A stretch of 64,000 bases of DNA from Acetobacter estunensis. GTDB lineage: Bacteria > Pseudomonadota > Alphaproteobacteria > Acetobacterales > Acetobacteraceae. Under the pieces are notes generated by a model. That model searched no databases. It saw nothing but the letters and a program-made list of their open reading frames with translations, and was not told where the DNA came from. The stretch is from assembly GCF_019083805.1 (NCBI RefSeq), contig NZ_JAHRDV010000008.1:62001-126000 (forward strand), given 5' to 3'. The translations under genes were made by a program, and so were the position numbers. The stretch's first letter is position 1. Every line of letters starts with the position of its first letter. Of this stretch, positions 1 through 7,932 are shown piece after piece.

Positions 1-13
1 AAGGATGTTGTCT

Positions 14-523
14 ATGCCCCTGCTTGAAAATGGACGTCCGGTCCAGAACACGTGGCGTTATGTGGCCGAGGGCGAGGCGCTGGGCACAGGTGACATCATC
101 GTGCCACTGGAACGCCTGACGGAAGGGCTGACACATACGGGCGGGCGCGTTGGCGTGCTGCTGCCGGCAGATGCACAAGTGTCGGCACTGAAAGAAGCGC
201 TCCCGAAACTGGCTCTTGTTGCTGTAACCTTTCCCATCTTCCGTGATGGCCGTGCTTTCAGTCAGGCGCGCGCCCTGCGTGAACACCTGCACTTCACAGG
301 TGACATCCGCGCTGCAGGGCATGTACTGCCCGATCAGTACGAAATGCTGATCCGCTGCGGCGTGAGCACGGTGGAGGTGCCCGATGAGACCGATCTGAGC
401 GTGTGGGCACGCGCATTGGATCAGTTTGATGTGGCAATGCAGCCCTCCCCTGTGCTGGACGAGAAACCTACCGGCTTCGCCTTGCGGCGGTTGCTGGACC
501 GGGTCACGGAAAAAGCGGGCTGA
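14..523 (+). CDS. DUF934 family protein (sulfite reductase neighbour)
   Basis: The 169-residue product matches the DUF934 family by eye: an MPLLENG start and the central block GRAFSQARALREHL followed by a GDIRAAGHVLPDQ-like stretch. DUF934 genes usually lie directly after the sulfite reductase gene cysI and are assumed to help sulfite reduction or sulfur assimilation. cysI would lie upstream, outside the window. Two ATG codons compete, at 5 and 14. The second is preferred because family members begin MPL and an AAGG lies nine bases before it. The stop codon sits inside the terminator hairpin. The biochemical role is not established for the family. Confidence 0.8.
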   Translation: MPLLENGRPVQNTWRYVAEGEALGTGDIIVPLERLTEGLTHTGGRVGVLLPADAQVSALKEALPKLALVAVTFPIFRDGRAFSQARALREHLHFTGDIRAAGHVLPDQYEMLIRCGVSTVEVPDETDLSVWARALDQFDVAMQPSPVLDEKPTGFALRRLLDRVTEKAG

Positions 524-537
524 AGCCCGCTTTTTCT
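511..537 (+). terminator. Rho-independent terminator of the DUF934 gene
   Basis: An 11-bp perfect stem (AAAAGCGGGCT at 511-521 and AGCCCGCTTTT at 524-534) with a two-base loop is followed by a T-rich run. The stop codon TGA at 521-523 is part of the hairpin, so coding sequence and terminator overlap. Confidence 0.85.
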
Positions 538-721
538 TTGCCATTTTACAACAACAGGAAAAACCTCTTCTGTTCTTCAGAACCATAATGCACTGAAATA
601 CAGAACTCGTGCGTTCATGCTGATTCTTCAGCCCTATAATCAATAGCCTTTTCTGCAAAGCCAACTCTGAGTGAGGCACACCATCACGACACATGGGTAG
701 CCCAGCCCCATTGTTGCAATT

Positions 722-734
722 GATTCTTAGAATC
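722..734. promoter_or_regulatory. Perfect 6-1-6 palindrome upstream of the TonB receptor
   Basis: GATTCT-T-AGAATC is a perfect inverted repeat centred about 45 bases before the preferred receptor start. Its position suits an operator, and siderophore receptors are normally iron-regulated (Fur, Irr or RirA in Alphaproteobacteria). It does not clearly match a textbook Fur box, so the regulator is unknown. No riboswitch fold was recognised in 524-721. Confidence 0.35.
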
Positions 735-772
735 GTTATATGCGCCCGTCTGACACGAAGAGAGATGTCACC

Positions 773-3010
773 ATGACTGGCCACATCACATCAGGGCTGA
801 AAGAAAAGTTGTCGAACCGCACAACATTTCTTCTGGCAACAGCCCTCCTCTTGTCGTTGAGGATACACCCAGCCCATGCTGCCGAGAGCAGTGTGGACAC
901 CGCTGCCACTCCCTCTAAAACGCGCCCTTCCAAAACTCCTACGGCGGAAACGGAAGCGACACGTGTCGAACGCATCATCGTCACGGCGGCACGAGGAAAC
1001 CGGATGTATGTCAGCAGTGGTGGCAACCTTGGCATTCTTGGAAAAAAGCGCGGCATTGACGTTCCTTTTAGCGTTCGCAACTACAAATCCTCTCTGATCG
1101 AAAATCAGCAAGCGCAAACGCTTGGGGAAGTGCTCGACAACGACCCGACCGTGCGCACCACCACCGGCTACGGCAATTTTGCGCAGGTCTTCCAAATCCG
1201 CGGAAACGTGCTCTATGGCGACGATGTCTCGATTGACGGTCTGTATGGCATTACGCCGCGTCAGCTTGTCTCACCGCAGCTTTATGACAATGTGCAGGTG
1301 CTCAACGGTGCGAACGGCTTTCTCTTCGGCGCGGCTCCGGGTGGCTCCGGTGTGGGTGGCAACATCAATCTTGAATTCAAACATGCGCGCGAAAAAGATC
1401 TGACGCGCATTACAGGCGATTACACAAGCCCCGGACGTGGTGGTGGGGCCGTTGATATCAGTCGGCGCTTTGGTGACGAGCGCCAGTTCGGCTTCCGTTT
1501 CAATGCGGCCGGCATGGATGGTTACGACGCCATCAATTTTGAAAAGCGTGACGACATTGCCCTTGGCGGAGCATTCGACTGGCACGATGAGAAAACGCGC
1601 ATCAATCTCGATATGGCCTATCAGCAGCAGGATATTTACGGCGGTCGCGCTGGCATTCTGACATCCGGTCTGGACGGCGTTATCAAGGCTCCTCGCGCGC
1701 CAAGCCCCTCCCATAACTGGTCACAGAAATGGGCGTATTCCAATCTCAAATATCTGTTCGGCATGATGAACGTCGAACATGATTTTGATAAACACATTAC
1801 CGCTTATGGCTCATTCGGTGCTCAGAGCGGCAATGAAATGGGAGATTATTCAACGCCGACCCTTACGAATGCCCGCACGGGCGATGCCACCATCGGCGCC
1901 ATGTCCGATGCCTATAATTTCATGAACGAGAGCGTCAAAGCTGGCGTGCGGGCAAACTATACGACAGGCCCGATCAAACATGAGATCAACGCTGGCGCGG
2001 ACGCCATTTGGCAGGACATTGATTCGGCCTACTCAATGAACTGGGCAAATACATACACTGGAAATATTTACGACACAAAGGCGATTAAAAATCATATCGA
2101 AGACTATTCGGGAGGAAGTCTAAAAAATCCGGGCCGCGTGGGTTTCAACAAGCTCTACAGTTTTGTCCTGTCCGACACGATGAAGTTCTGGGGAGATCGC
2201 ATCGCGCTCACAGGCGGCTTTCGATTCCAGAACATCCTTGCCAATAACTATGATTATGGAACAGGGAATAAGAACGCAAGCTACGATCAACACGCATTCT
2301 CTCCCGTCATCGGGCTTGTCATCCATCCCATCAAGAACTTCGCACTGTATTTCAATCGTATTCAAGGTCTTCAGAAAGGCGATCTTGTCGGCGCGAATTA
2401 TGTAAACGCGGGCTATTCATTCGCCCCTTACCAAAGCACTCAATACGAAGTCGGTGCCAAATACGACATCGGCCGCTTTGCCGTAGGACTTGCGTTCTAT
2501 CAGCTTACGCGCCGTTATGGCGTAGCCGAGGCCTATGGAACCACTGGACAATCAATCTATACCATCGCCAATGAACGCGCCAAAGGCATGGAACTCACCT
2601 TCAATGGAGATATTCTCCCCGGCCTTCGCTACAACGGTGGTATCTCGCTGATCGATGCCAACACCAGAGGCGGCCCCTATAACGGAAAAACCGCCATCGG
2701 TGTGCCGAACTACATGATTAACGGCAATCTCGAATACGATGTGCCTTTCCTCAAAGGACTGACCGTTATCGGGCGTGTGGTCAGCACAGGCAAACAGCAG
2801 GTTACGGTCTCCAACTCCATGCATCTTCCCGCATGGACCCGATTTGATCTCGGCGCTCGCTATGTCTTCCTTGTCGATAAAAAGCCGATGACGGCACGCT
2901 TCAGTGTCGAGAACATCAATAACCAACGCTACTGGGCATCCGCTTATCAAGGCTATCTGACAATGGGTGAACCTCAGACCTTCAAGTTTTCGCTCTCAAT
3001 GGACCTGTAA
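773..3010 (+). CDS. TonB-dependent siderophore-type outer-membrane receptor
   Basis: This 745-residue protein fits a ligand-gated outer-membrane channel powered by TonB. It has a signal peptide of about 36 residues (hydrophobic run, then AHAAES), a TonB-box-like ERIIVT at about 67-72, a plug domain (SLIENQQAQTLGEVLDNDP, QIRGN, IDGLYG, NGANGFLFG) and a 22-strand-type barrel. The last residues SLSMDL end in Leu rather than the usual Phe. ATG at 773 is preferred over the in-frame ATG at 740 because GAGAGA precedes it and the signal peptide is then normal. The family mainly imports ferric siderophores; the ligand here cannot be read from sequence. It stands alone, with the palindrome at 722-734 upstream. 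Confidence 0.88.
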   Translation: MTGHITSGLKEKLSNRTTFLLATALLLSLRIHPAHAAESSVDTAATPSKTRPSKTPTAETEATRVERIIVTAARGNRMYVSSGGNLGILGKKRGIDVPFSVRNYKSSLIENQQAQTLGEVLDNDPTVRTTTGYGNFAQVFQIRGNVLYGDDVSIDGLYGITPRQLVSPQLYDNVQVLNGANGFLFGAAPGGSGVGGNINLEFKHAREKDLTRITGDYTSPGRGGGAVDISRRFGDERQFGFRFNAAGMDGYDAINFEKRDDIALGGAFDWHDEKTRINLDMAYQQQDIYGGRAGILTSGLDGVIKAPRAPSPSHNWSQKWAYSNLKYLFGMMNVEHDFDKHITAYGSFGAQSGNEMGDYSTPTLTNARTGDATIGAMSDAYNFMNESVKAGVRANYTTGPIKHEINAGADAIWQDIDSAYSMNWANTYTGNIYDTKAIKNHIEDYSGGSLKNPGRVGFNKLYSFVLSDTMKFWGDRIALTGGFRFQNILANNYDYGTGNKNASYDQHAFSPVIGLVIHPIKNFALYFNRIQGLQKGDLVGANYVNAGYSFAPYQSTQYEVGAKYDIGRFAVGLAFYQLTRRYGVAEAYGTTGQSIYTIANERAKGMELTFNGDILPGLRYNGGISLIDANTRGGPYNGKTAIGVPNYMINGNLEYDVPFLKGLTVIGRVVSTGKQQVTVSNSMHLPAWTRFDLGARYVFLVDKKPMTARFSVENINNQRYWASAYQGYLTMGEPQTFKFSLSMDL

Positions 3011-3019
3011 GATCAATGG

Positions 3020-3055
3020 ATTGCCCCTCTTTTTCGCAACAAAGAGAGGGGCAAT
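3020..3055. terminator. Hairpin between convergent genes
   Basis: ATTGCCCCTCT (3020-3030) pairs perfectly with AGAGGGGCAAT (3045-3055) across a 14-base loop. It lies between the TonB receptor and the convergent DksA-like gene and touches the latter's stop codon. There is no strong T-tract on either side, so termination may be weak. Confidence 0.5.
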
Positions 3056-3318
3056 CAGCGCAACTGGCTGTCCTTGCTGCCGCGTCGGTTGATCCCACTG
3101 AATACAGGCCGTTTGTCACGCTCGGATTGGCATTCGATGCACAGTTTCACACCCGGCACGGCCTGTCGTCTGGCTTGGGGAATGTCTTCCCCACACTCCA
3201 CGCACTGCATGGCGCTCTCTCCCTTGGGGATATGCGCCCGCGCGCGTTTGACCGCGTCTGCCACGGTGTCGTCGATCTGATCCTGAACGGCTCCGTCAGG
3301 AGCCCAGCCGGTAGCCAT
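3055..3318 (-). CDS. DksA/TraR-type C4 zinc-finger protein
   Basis: This 87-residue protein has two CxxC pairs (C39/C42 in CVECG and C60/C63 in CIECQ), the C4 zinc finger of the DksA/TraR family. It also has the RRQAVPGVKLCIECQ stretch typical of its short members. It is far shorter than DksA (about 150 residues) and lacks most of the coiled coil, so it resembles TraR or YbiI-like proteins. Such proteins can reach into the RNA polymerase secondary channel, but a regulatory role here is only inferred. The start at 3318 is chosen because AGGAG lies eight bases upstream; an in-frame ATG at 3342 lacks this. Confidence 0.85.
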   Translation of the reverse strand: MATGWAPDGAVQDQIDDTVADAVKRARAHIPKGESAMQCVECGEDIPQARRQAVPGVKLCIECQSERDKRPVFSGINRRGSKDSQLR

Positions 3319-3821
3319 CTGCGTTTCTCCTAATATATGCAATTCCTGTTATTGCGTCTTTTGCCGGAAATATTCCACACTCGATACGACATAATACTGC
3401 GTCAGAGCGTCCTTCCATCCGTTTCTTATGCCAAGGGCATTTCTTTCCCTCTCCCCCTTTAAAGAGCAAGAAGAGGGAATATGACACAGCGGTCATGTTC
3501 CAATGCGTCCGAATGAGGAAATACCTTCCAGCCGGAAGCCCTTCCCCATTCACCGACATGAAATCTTCATATCAGTCGAAAATCGCACATGAAAAAGTGT
3601 CACTTGGCCAACGTGAAGGCCGAATGTCTTTCCTGTGCAGGGAAACTGGATGAACTACGCAATCCTGCCTTCGTTGCAGAAGTTGACACACGTCAAGGAG
3701 CCTTGCCGCACAGGTTGATAACAGAGTCGTTAGCGTCCTCGGGCGTTCGGCGGGCAAGCCCACTGGCAACGTCAGCACTTGCCGACCGCAGATAGCCACA
3801 ACCCAGCATGGACAACTGATC
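3319..3821. other. Intergenic region upstream of pntAA
   Basis: About 500 bases without a convincing gene. Short open frames on both strands (for example 3296-3559 minus and 3589-3795 plus) have no family-like sequence and poor start contexts. The region should hold the promoters of the minus-strand zinc-finger gene and of the pnt operon, but no promoter could be assigned confidently. Confidence 0.5.
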
Positions 3822-5018
3822 ATGAGCCTTACGATCGCCGCGATCAGGGAAAAGGACGAAGGAGAACGGCGCGTTGCGCTGGTGCCCGTCGTTGCGGAGC
3901 GCATCAAGCGTCTGGGGGCGTCCGTCGCCCTCGAAGCCGGAGCCGGTCTCACTTCCTATTTTCCCGATGCCACCTACAAGGACACCTCCATCGTGGAAGA
4001 CGAGAAATCCCTCGTCGCTTCCGCCGATATCGTCCTTGCAGTGAATCCTCCCTCTCCCGACCTTGTGCAGGTCATGAAACCGGGAGCCATCCTCATCTCC
4101 TTCATCTACGGGCGCACTCATCCCGATCTGGTGAAGGCACTGCGGGACAAGAAGATTTCCTGTTTCGCAATGGAGCAGATCCCCCGTATCAGCCGCGCGC
4201 AGGCCATGGACGCCCTGTCCAGTCAGGCCACACTCGCGGGCTACTACGCGGTGCTGCTCGGCACCGTGCACATGCCCAAAATTCTCCCCATGATGACCAC
4301 CGCCGTCGGCTCCCTTCGGGCCGCGCAGGTGCTGGTCATGGGCCTTGGTGTGGCCGGGCTTCAGGCGCTGGCGACCGCCCACCGTCTTGGTGCGGTGACG
4401 GAAGGCTATGACGTCCGACCGGAAACGAAGGATGAAGCCCACTCGCTGGGTGCGAAATTCGTGGATACGGGCGTGGACGCCACCGGTCAGGGCGGGTACG
4501 CCCGCGAACTGACAGACGCCGAAAAAGCCAAGGTGAAGTCGGTGCTGAGCGATCATATCGCGCGTGCCGATCTCATCGTCACCACGGCTGCCGTCCCGGG
4601 CCGTCATGCGCCGCGCCTGATCGACGCGGATCAGATCGCCCGCATGAAACCCGGCTCCGTCATCGTGGACATGGGCGCGGAAGGCGGTGGCAACTGCGAA
4701 GGCACCAAGGCGGGTGAGACGCTTCAGGTCGGTCCTGCGCTCATTATCGGTCCGACCAACCTGCCGTCCTATCTCAGCGAGCAGGCCAGTGAGTTGTATT
4801 CCAAGAACATCCTCAATCTGCTCGAACAGATCATCAAGGATGGCAAGCTGACACTGGATCTGACGGATGAAGTGATCGCCAAGACACTCGTCACCCATGA
4901 CGGCAAGATCACCAATGATGGCGTGCGTGCCGTGGTCGAGGGCACACCGGCTGCCCCAGCACCTGCGGCTCCGAAGCCTTCGCCGGCCCCTGCTGCGCCG
5001 AAAGGACCGACGTCATGA
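3822..5018 (+). CDS. pntAA: Proton-translocating NAD(P) transhydrogenase subunit alpha 1
   Basis: The 398-residue product is the soluble NAD(H)-binding domain I of the Re/Si-specific transhydrogenase, which uses the proton gradient to move hydride from NADH to NADP+. Visible are the N-terminal REKDEGERRVALVP block, an alanine-dehydrogenase-like fold, the dinucleotide motif GLGVAGLQA near residue 173, and DMGAEGGGNCEGT. It ends in a Pro/Ala-rich tail of about 25 residues. In Alphaproteobacteria the E. coli PntA is split in two; here the following gene overlaps by four bases (ATGA), as expected for that arrangement. No strong ribosome site precedes the ATG. Confidence 0.95.
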   Translation: MSLTIAAIREKDEGERRVALVPVVAERIKRLGASVALEAGAGLTSYFPDATYKDTSIVEDEKSLVASADIVLAVNPPSPDLVQVMKPGAILISFIYGRTHPDLVKALRDKKISCFAMEQIPRISRAQAMDALSSQATLAGYYAVLLGTVHMPKILPMMTTAVGSLRAAQVLVMGLGVAGLQALATAHRLGAVTEGYDVRPETKDEAHSLGAKFVDTGVDATGQGGYARELTDAEKAKVKSVLSDHIARADLIVTTAAVPGRHAPRLIDADQIARMKPGSVIVDMGAEGGGNCEGTKAGETLQVGPALIIGPTNLPSYLSEQASELYSKNILNLLEQIIKDGKLTLDLTDEVIAKTLVTHDGKITNDGVRAVVEGTPAAPAPAAPKPSPAPAAPKGPTS

Positions 5019-5347
5019 TCATCACATCCATGACTTTCATCATCGCCCTCTACATCTTCATGCTGGCGGCGTTCACAGGCTACGTGGTCATCAGCCGGGT
5101 GCCGTCGATCCTGCACACACCGCTGATGTCAGGCTCGAACTTCATTCACGGTATCGTCGTGGTGGGCGCGCTCAGCGCCCTGCTCTCGGCCACCACGCTG
5201 GCGGAACAGATCATCGGTTTCTTGGGTGTTCTGTTCGGCGCGGGCAACGTGATGGGCGGCTATGTCGTGACCGACCGGATGCTGGCCATGTTCAAGCCCA
5301 GCACCACCAAGCCGGCGAACAAGTCTGACGAAAAGAGCGCATCATGA
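5015..5347 (+). CDS. pntAB: Transhydrogenase subunit alpha 2 (membrane part)
   Basis: This 110-residue membrane protein has about three hydrophobic segments (TFIIALYIFMLAAFTGYVV; FIHGIVVVGALSAL; IIGFLGVLFGAGNVMGGYVV). It matches the C-terminal membrane portion of E. coli PntA, which is a separate subunit in Alphaproteobacteria. With PntB it forms the proton channel. It overlaps pntAA and pntB by four bases each (ATGA), giving tight translational coupling for fixed stoichiometry. The tail FKPSTTKPANKSDEKSAS is polar. Confidence 0.94.
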   Translation: MIITSMTFIIALYIFMLAAFTGYVVISRVPSILHTPLMSGSNFIHGIVVVGALSALLSATTLAEQIIGFLGVLFGAGNVMGGYVVTDRMLAMFKPSTTKPANKSDEKSAS

Positions 5348-6768
5348 ATCTGCTCGAATACATTGTGGCCCTGAGCGGTCTGGTTGCGTCCGGACTGTTC
5401 ATCTACGGCCTCAAGGGCATGTCTTCGCCGGTCACGGCCGTCAGAGGCATCGTCATCGCGGGCTGGGGCATGGCCTTCGTGGTCGTGGCCAGCTTCCTTC
5501 AGGTCTTCAACCTGCCCGAAGATGTGCTGCCGCATCTTCCCGTCAACCTCGGACTGGCTGTCCTTGCGCTTCTGCTGGGCGGCCTGTGGGCGGGCCGCAA
5601 GGGACGGACGGTCCCCATGACGGCCATGCCGCAGATGGTAGCGCTGTTCAACGGTATGGGCGGCGGCTCGGCCGCAGCCGTGGCAGCGGTGGCACTTCTG
5701 CACCACGCGGGCGGCTCGGCCCTGCATCTGGGCGTGACCGTCACAGGCGCGCTGATCGGCTGTATCTCACTGACCGGCTCGCTGATTGCGTGGGCCAAGC
5801 TTGACGGCAAGATGCGCAATCCCATCCGTTTCGGTGGGCAGAAGGTGTTCAACCTGGCCATCTTCCTTGGCACGATCGTGCTGGGCATCATGACCGTCAT
5901 CGCGCAGATGAACGGAGCGCCGGAAGGCGGCCTGTACGCTCTCCTGTTCTTTGCTGGCGCGCTGTTCTTCGGACTGTGCATGACGGTGCCTATCGGCGGC
6001 GCGGACATGCCGGTGGTGATCTCGCTCTACAACGCCTTTACAGGTCTGGCCGTGGGTCTCGAAGGCTATGTCATGGCCGATCCCGCGCTCATGATTGCGG
6101 GCATGGTCGTGGGTTCGGCTGGCACACTGCTGACGGTGCTGATGGCGAAAGCCATGAACCGTTCGATCACCAACGTGCTGTTCAGCAACTTCGGCGCGGC
6201 TTCCCAGCAGGCCAAGGGACCGCAGGGCGAGATGAAATCGGTCGATCCGGCCGATGCCGCCACCACCATGCGCTATGCGTCGAGCGTCATCATCATTCCG
6301 GGCTACGGTCTGGCGGTGGCTCAGGCGCAGCAGAAGCTCTACGAGTTCGTGAAGCTGCTTCAGGCAGCGGGCGTGGACGTGAAGTTCGCCATCCACCCTG
6401 TTGCGGGTCGCATGCCCGGTCACATGAACGTGCTGCTCGCCGAAGCCGGCGTGCCGTACGACATGATCTACGACATGGACGACATCAACGACAGCTTCAA
6501 ATCCACTGACGTTGCGCTCGTGATTGGCGCCAACGACGTGGTTAACCCCTCCGCACGCACGGACAAGTCCTCCCCCATCTACGGCATGCCGATCCTCAAC
6601 GCCGATCAGGCGCATCAGGTCTTCGTCATCAAACGTGGTCAGGGCACGGGCTATTCGGGCGTGCAGAACCCGCTGTTCTTCGCGAAGAACTGCTCGATGG
6701 TCTTTGGTGACGCACAAGCCGTGCTGAGCAAGATGGTCGAAGCCGTGAAGGCACTGGGAACCAACTGA
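5344..6768 (+). CDS. pntB: Transhydrogenase subunit beta
   Basis: The 474-residue product has eight or nine membrane helices followed from about residue 300 by the NADP(H)-binding domain III. Recognisable blocks are PQMVALFNGMGGGSAA, VPIGGADMPVVISLYNAFTGLAVG, the nucleotide loop GYGLAVAQAQ near 319, HPVAGRMPGHMNVLLAEA and VIGANDVVNP. It completes the pntAA-pntAB-pntB operon and ends before a strong terminator. In acetic acid bacteria, which make much NAD(P)H by incomplete oxidation, the enzyme balances the two pools; this physiological role is inferred from the neighbouring dehydrogenases. Confidence 0.95.
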   Translation: MNLLEYIVALSGLVASGLFIYGLKGMSSPVTAVRGIVIAGWGMAFVVVASFLQVFNLPEDVLPHLPVNLGLAVLALLLGGLWAGRKGRTVPMTAMPQMVALFNGMGGGSAAAVAAVALLHHAGGSALHLGVTVTGALIGCISLTGSLIAWAKLDGKMRNPIRFGGQKVFNLAIFLGTIVLGIMTVIAQMNGAPEGGLYALLFFAGALFFGLCMTVPIGGADMPVVISLYNAFTGLAVGLEGYVMADPALMIAGMVVGSAGTLLTVLMAKAMNRSITNVLFSNFGAASQQAKGPQGEMKSVDPADAATTMRYASSVIIIPGYGLAVAQAQQKLYEFVKLLQAAGVDVKFAIHPVAGRMPGHMNVLLAEAGVPYDMIYDMDDINDSFKSTDVALVIGANDVVNPSARTDKSSPIYGMPILNADQAHQVFVIKRGQGTGYSGVQNPLFFAKNCSMVFGDAQAVLSKMVEAVKALGTN

Positions 6769-6775
6769 TCCCTGC

Positions 6776-6802
6776 CCCTGCCACTCCGGTGGCAGGGTTT
6801 TT
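6776..6802 (+). terminator. Terminator of the pnt operon
   Basis: Perfect 9-bp stem CCCTGCCAC (6776-6784) / GTGGCAGGG (6789-6797) with a TCCG loop, followed by five T residues. Confidence 0.92.
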
Positions 6803-6838
6803 CATTTCAGGGATCGGACAAAAGAAAGGAAAAGGGAC

Positions 6839-7867
6839 ATGGCAGGCAAGATGAAAGCGGCGGTCGCCCACGAATTCGGCAAACCGCTGACAATCGAAGA
6901 GCTGGACATTCCCACGATCAATCAGAACCAGATTCTGGTGAAGGTTGACGCCTGTGGCGTCTGTCACACGGACCTGCACGCCGTGAGTGGCGACTGGCCC
7001 ACCAAACCCAAACCCCCATTCATCCCCGGCCACGAGGGCGTGGGCCACGTCGTGCAGGTTGGCAGCAACGTCAACTGGATCAAGGAAGGCGATGTGGTCG
7101 GCGTCCCGTGGCTGTATTCGAGCTGCGGTCATTGCGAGCACTGTCTGGGCGGCTGGGAAACGCTGTGTGAAAAGCAGCAAGACACGGGCTACACCGTGAA
7201 CGGCTGCTTCGCGGAATATGTCGTGGCCGACCCGAACTACGTGGCACACATTCCCAAAGGCGTAGACCCGATCCAGATCGCACCAGTGCTGTGCGCGGGT
7301 CTGACAGTCTATAAAGGTCTTAAAATGACCGACACCAAGCCCGGTGACTGGGTGGCGGTCTCAGGCGTGGGCGGTCTGGGCCAGATGGCCATCCAGTACG
7401 GCGTGGCCATGGGCAAAAACATGATCGCCGTCGATATCGATGACACAAAACTGAAGACCGCCAAGGAACTGGGCGCGGCGCTGACCGTAAATGCCAAGGA
7501 CACAGACCCCGCGGCCTTCGTGCAAAAGGAAGTCGGCGGCGCGCATGGCGCGCTGGTGACGGCCGTCTCCCGTATCGCCTTTTCACAGGCCATGGGCTAT
7601 GCACGACGCGGTGGAACGATTGTTCTCAATGGCCTGCCGCCGGGTGAATTTCCGGTGTCGATCTTCGACATGGTCATGACGGGAACAACGGTCCGCGGAT
7701 CCATCGTGGGCACGCGTCTCGACATGATCGAGGCGCTGTCCTTCTTTGCTGAGGGAAAGATTCACAGCGTTGTGAAGCCCGACAAACTGGAGAACATCAA
7801 CCGCATCTTCGACGACCTCGAACATGGTCGCATCGACGGACGCGTGGTGCTCGACTTCCGGAACTGA
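6839..7867 (+). CDS. Zinc-dependent NAD(P) alcohol dehydrogenase
   Basis: A 342-residue medium-chain alcohol dehydrogenase of the bacterial AdhP/AdhA type, cytoplasmic, interconverting primary alcohols and aldehydes. Catalytic zinc ligands are in CGVCHTDLH (about 38-46) and GHEGVGHV; the structural zinc site is the four-Cys set in CGHCEHCLGGWETLC (about 96-110); the cofactor loop is GVGGLGQMA near 176. GGAAAAGGGA lies just before the ATG. It follows the pnt operon after a terminator and precedes an aldehyde dehydrogenase, so the pair can take an alcohol to the acid using soluble cofactors. Substrate range and cofactor preference cannot be read with certainty. Confidence 0.93.
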   Translation: MAGKMKAAVAHEFGKPLTIEELDIPTINQNQILVKVDACGVCHTDLHAVSGDWPTKPKPPFIPGHEGVGHVVQVGSNVNWIKEGDVVGVPWLYSSCGHCEHCLGGWETLCEKQQDTGYTVNGCFAEYVVADPNYVAHIPKGVDPIQIAPVLCAGLTVYKGLKMTDTKPGDWVAVSGVGGLGQMAIQYGVAMGKNMIAVDIDDTKLKTAKELGAALTVNAKDTDPAAFVQKEVGGAHGALVTAVSRIAFSQAMGYARRGGTIVLNGLPPGEFPVSIFDMVMTGTTVRGSIVGTRLDMIEALSFFAEGKIHSVVKPDKLENINRIFDDLEHGRIDGRVVLDFRN

Positions 7868-7875
7868 CGTGCTTA

Positions 7876-7897
7876 CCGTGCCTGTCCTCAGGCACGG
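7876..7897 (+). terminator. Hairpin between the alcohol and aldehyde dehydrogenase genes
   Basis: CCGTGCCTG (7876-7884) pairs perfectly with CAGGCACGG (7889-7897) over a TCCT loop and is followed by GTTTCCCC. The short T-run suggests partial termination or a stabilising 3' hairpin, which would set the ratio of the two gene products. Confidence 0.65.
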
Positions 7898-7932
7898 GTT
7901 TCCCCTCGCGCAGAAGAAAAAAGGAACAGAGG

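Noticed and set aside
524..721. Riboswitch upstream of the TonB receptor
   Set aside because: No cobalamin, FMN or other known aptamer core could be recognised; only a palindrome near the start stands out.
3296..3559. 87-codon minus-strand frame upstream of the DksA-like gene
   Set aside because: It overlaps the real start region of that gene, has no family-like sequence and no ribosome site.
3693..4898. 401-codon frame antisense to pntAA
   Set aside because: His/Arg/Gly-rich shadow of a well-supported gene in high-GC DNA; the same holds for the long antisense frames over pntB, the aldehyde dehydrogenase, lpd, sucB and sucA.
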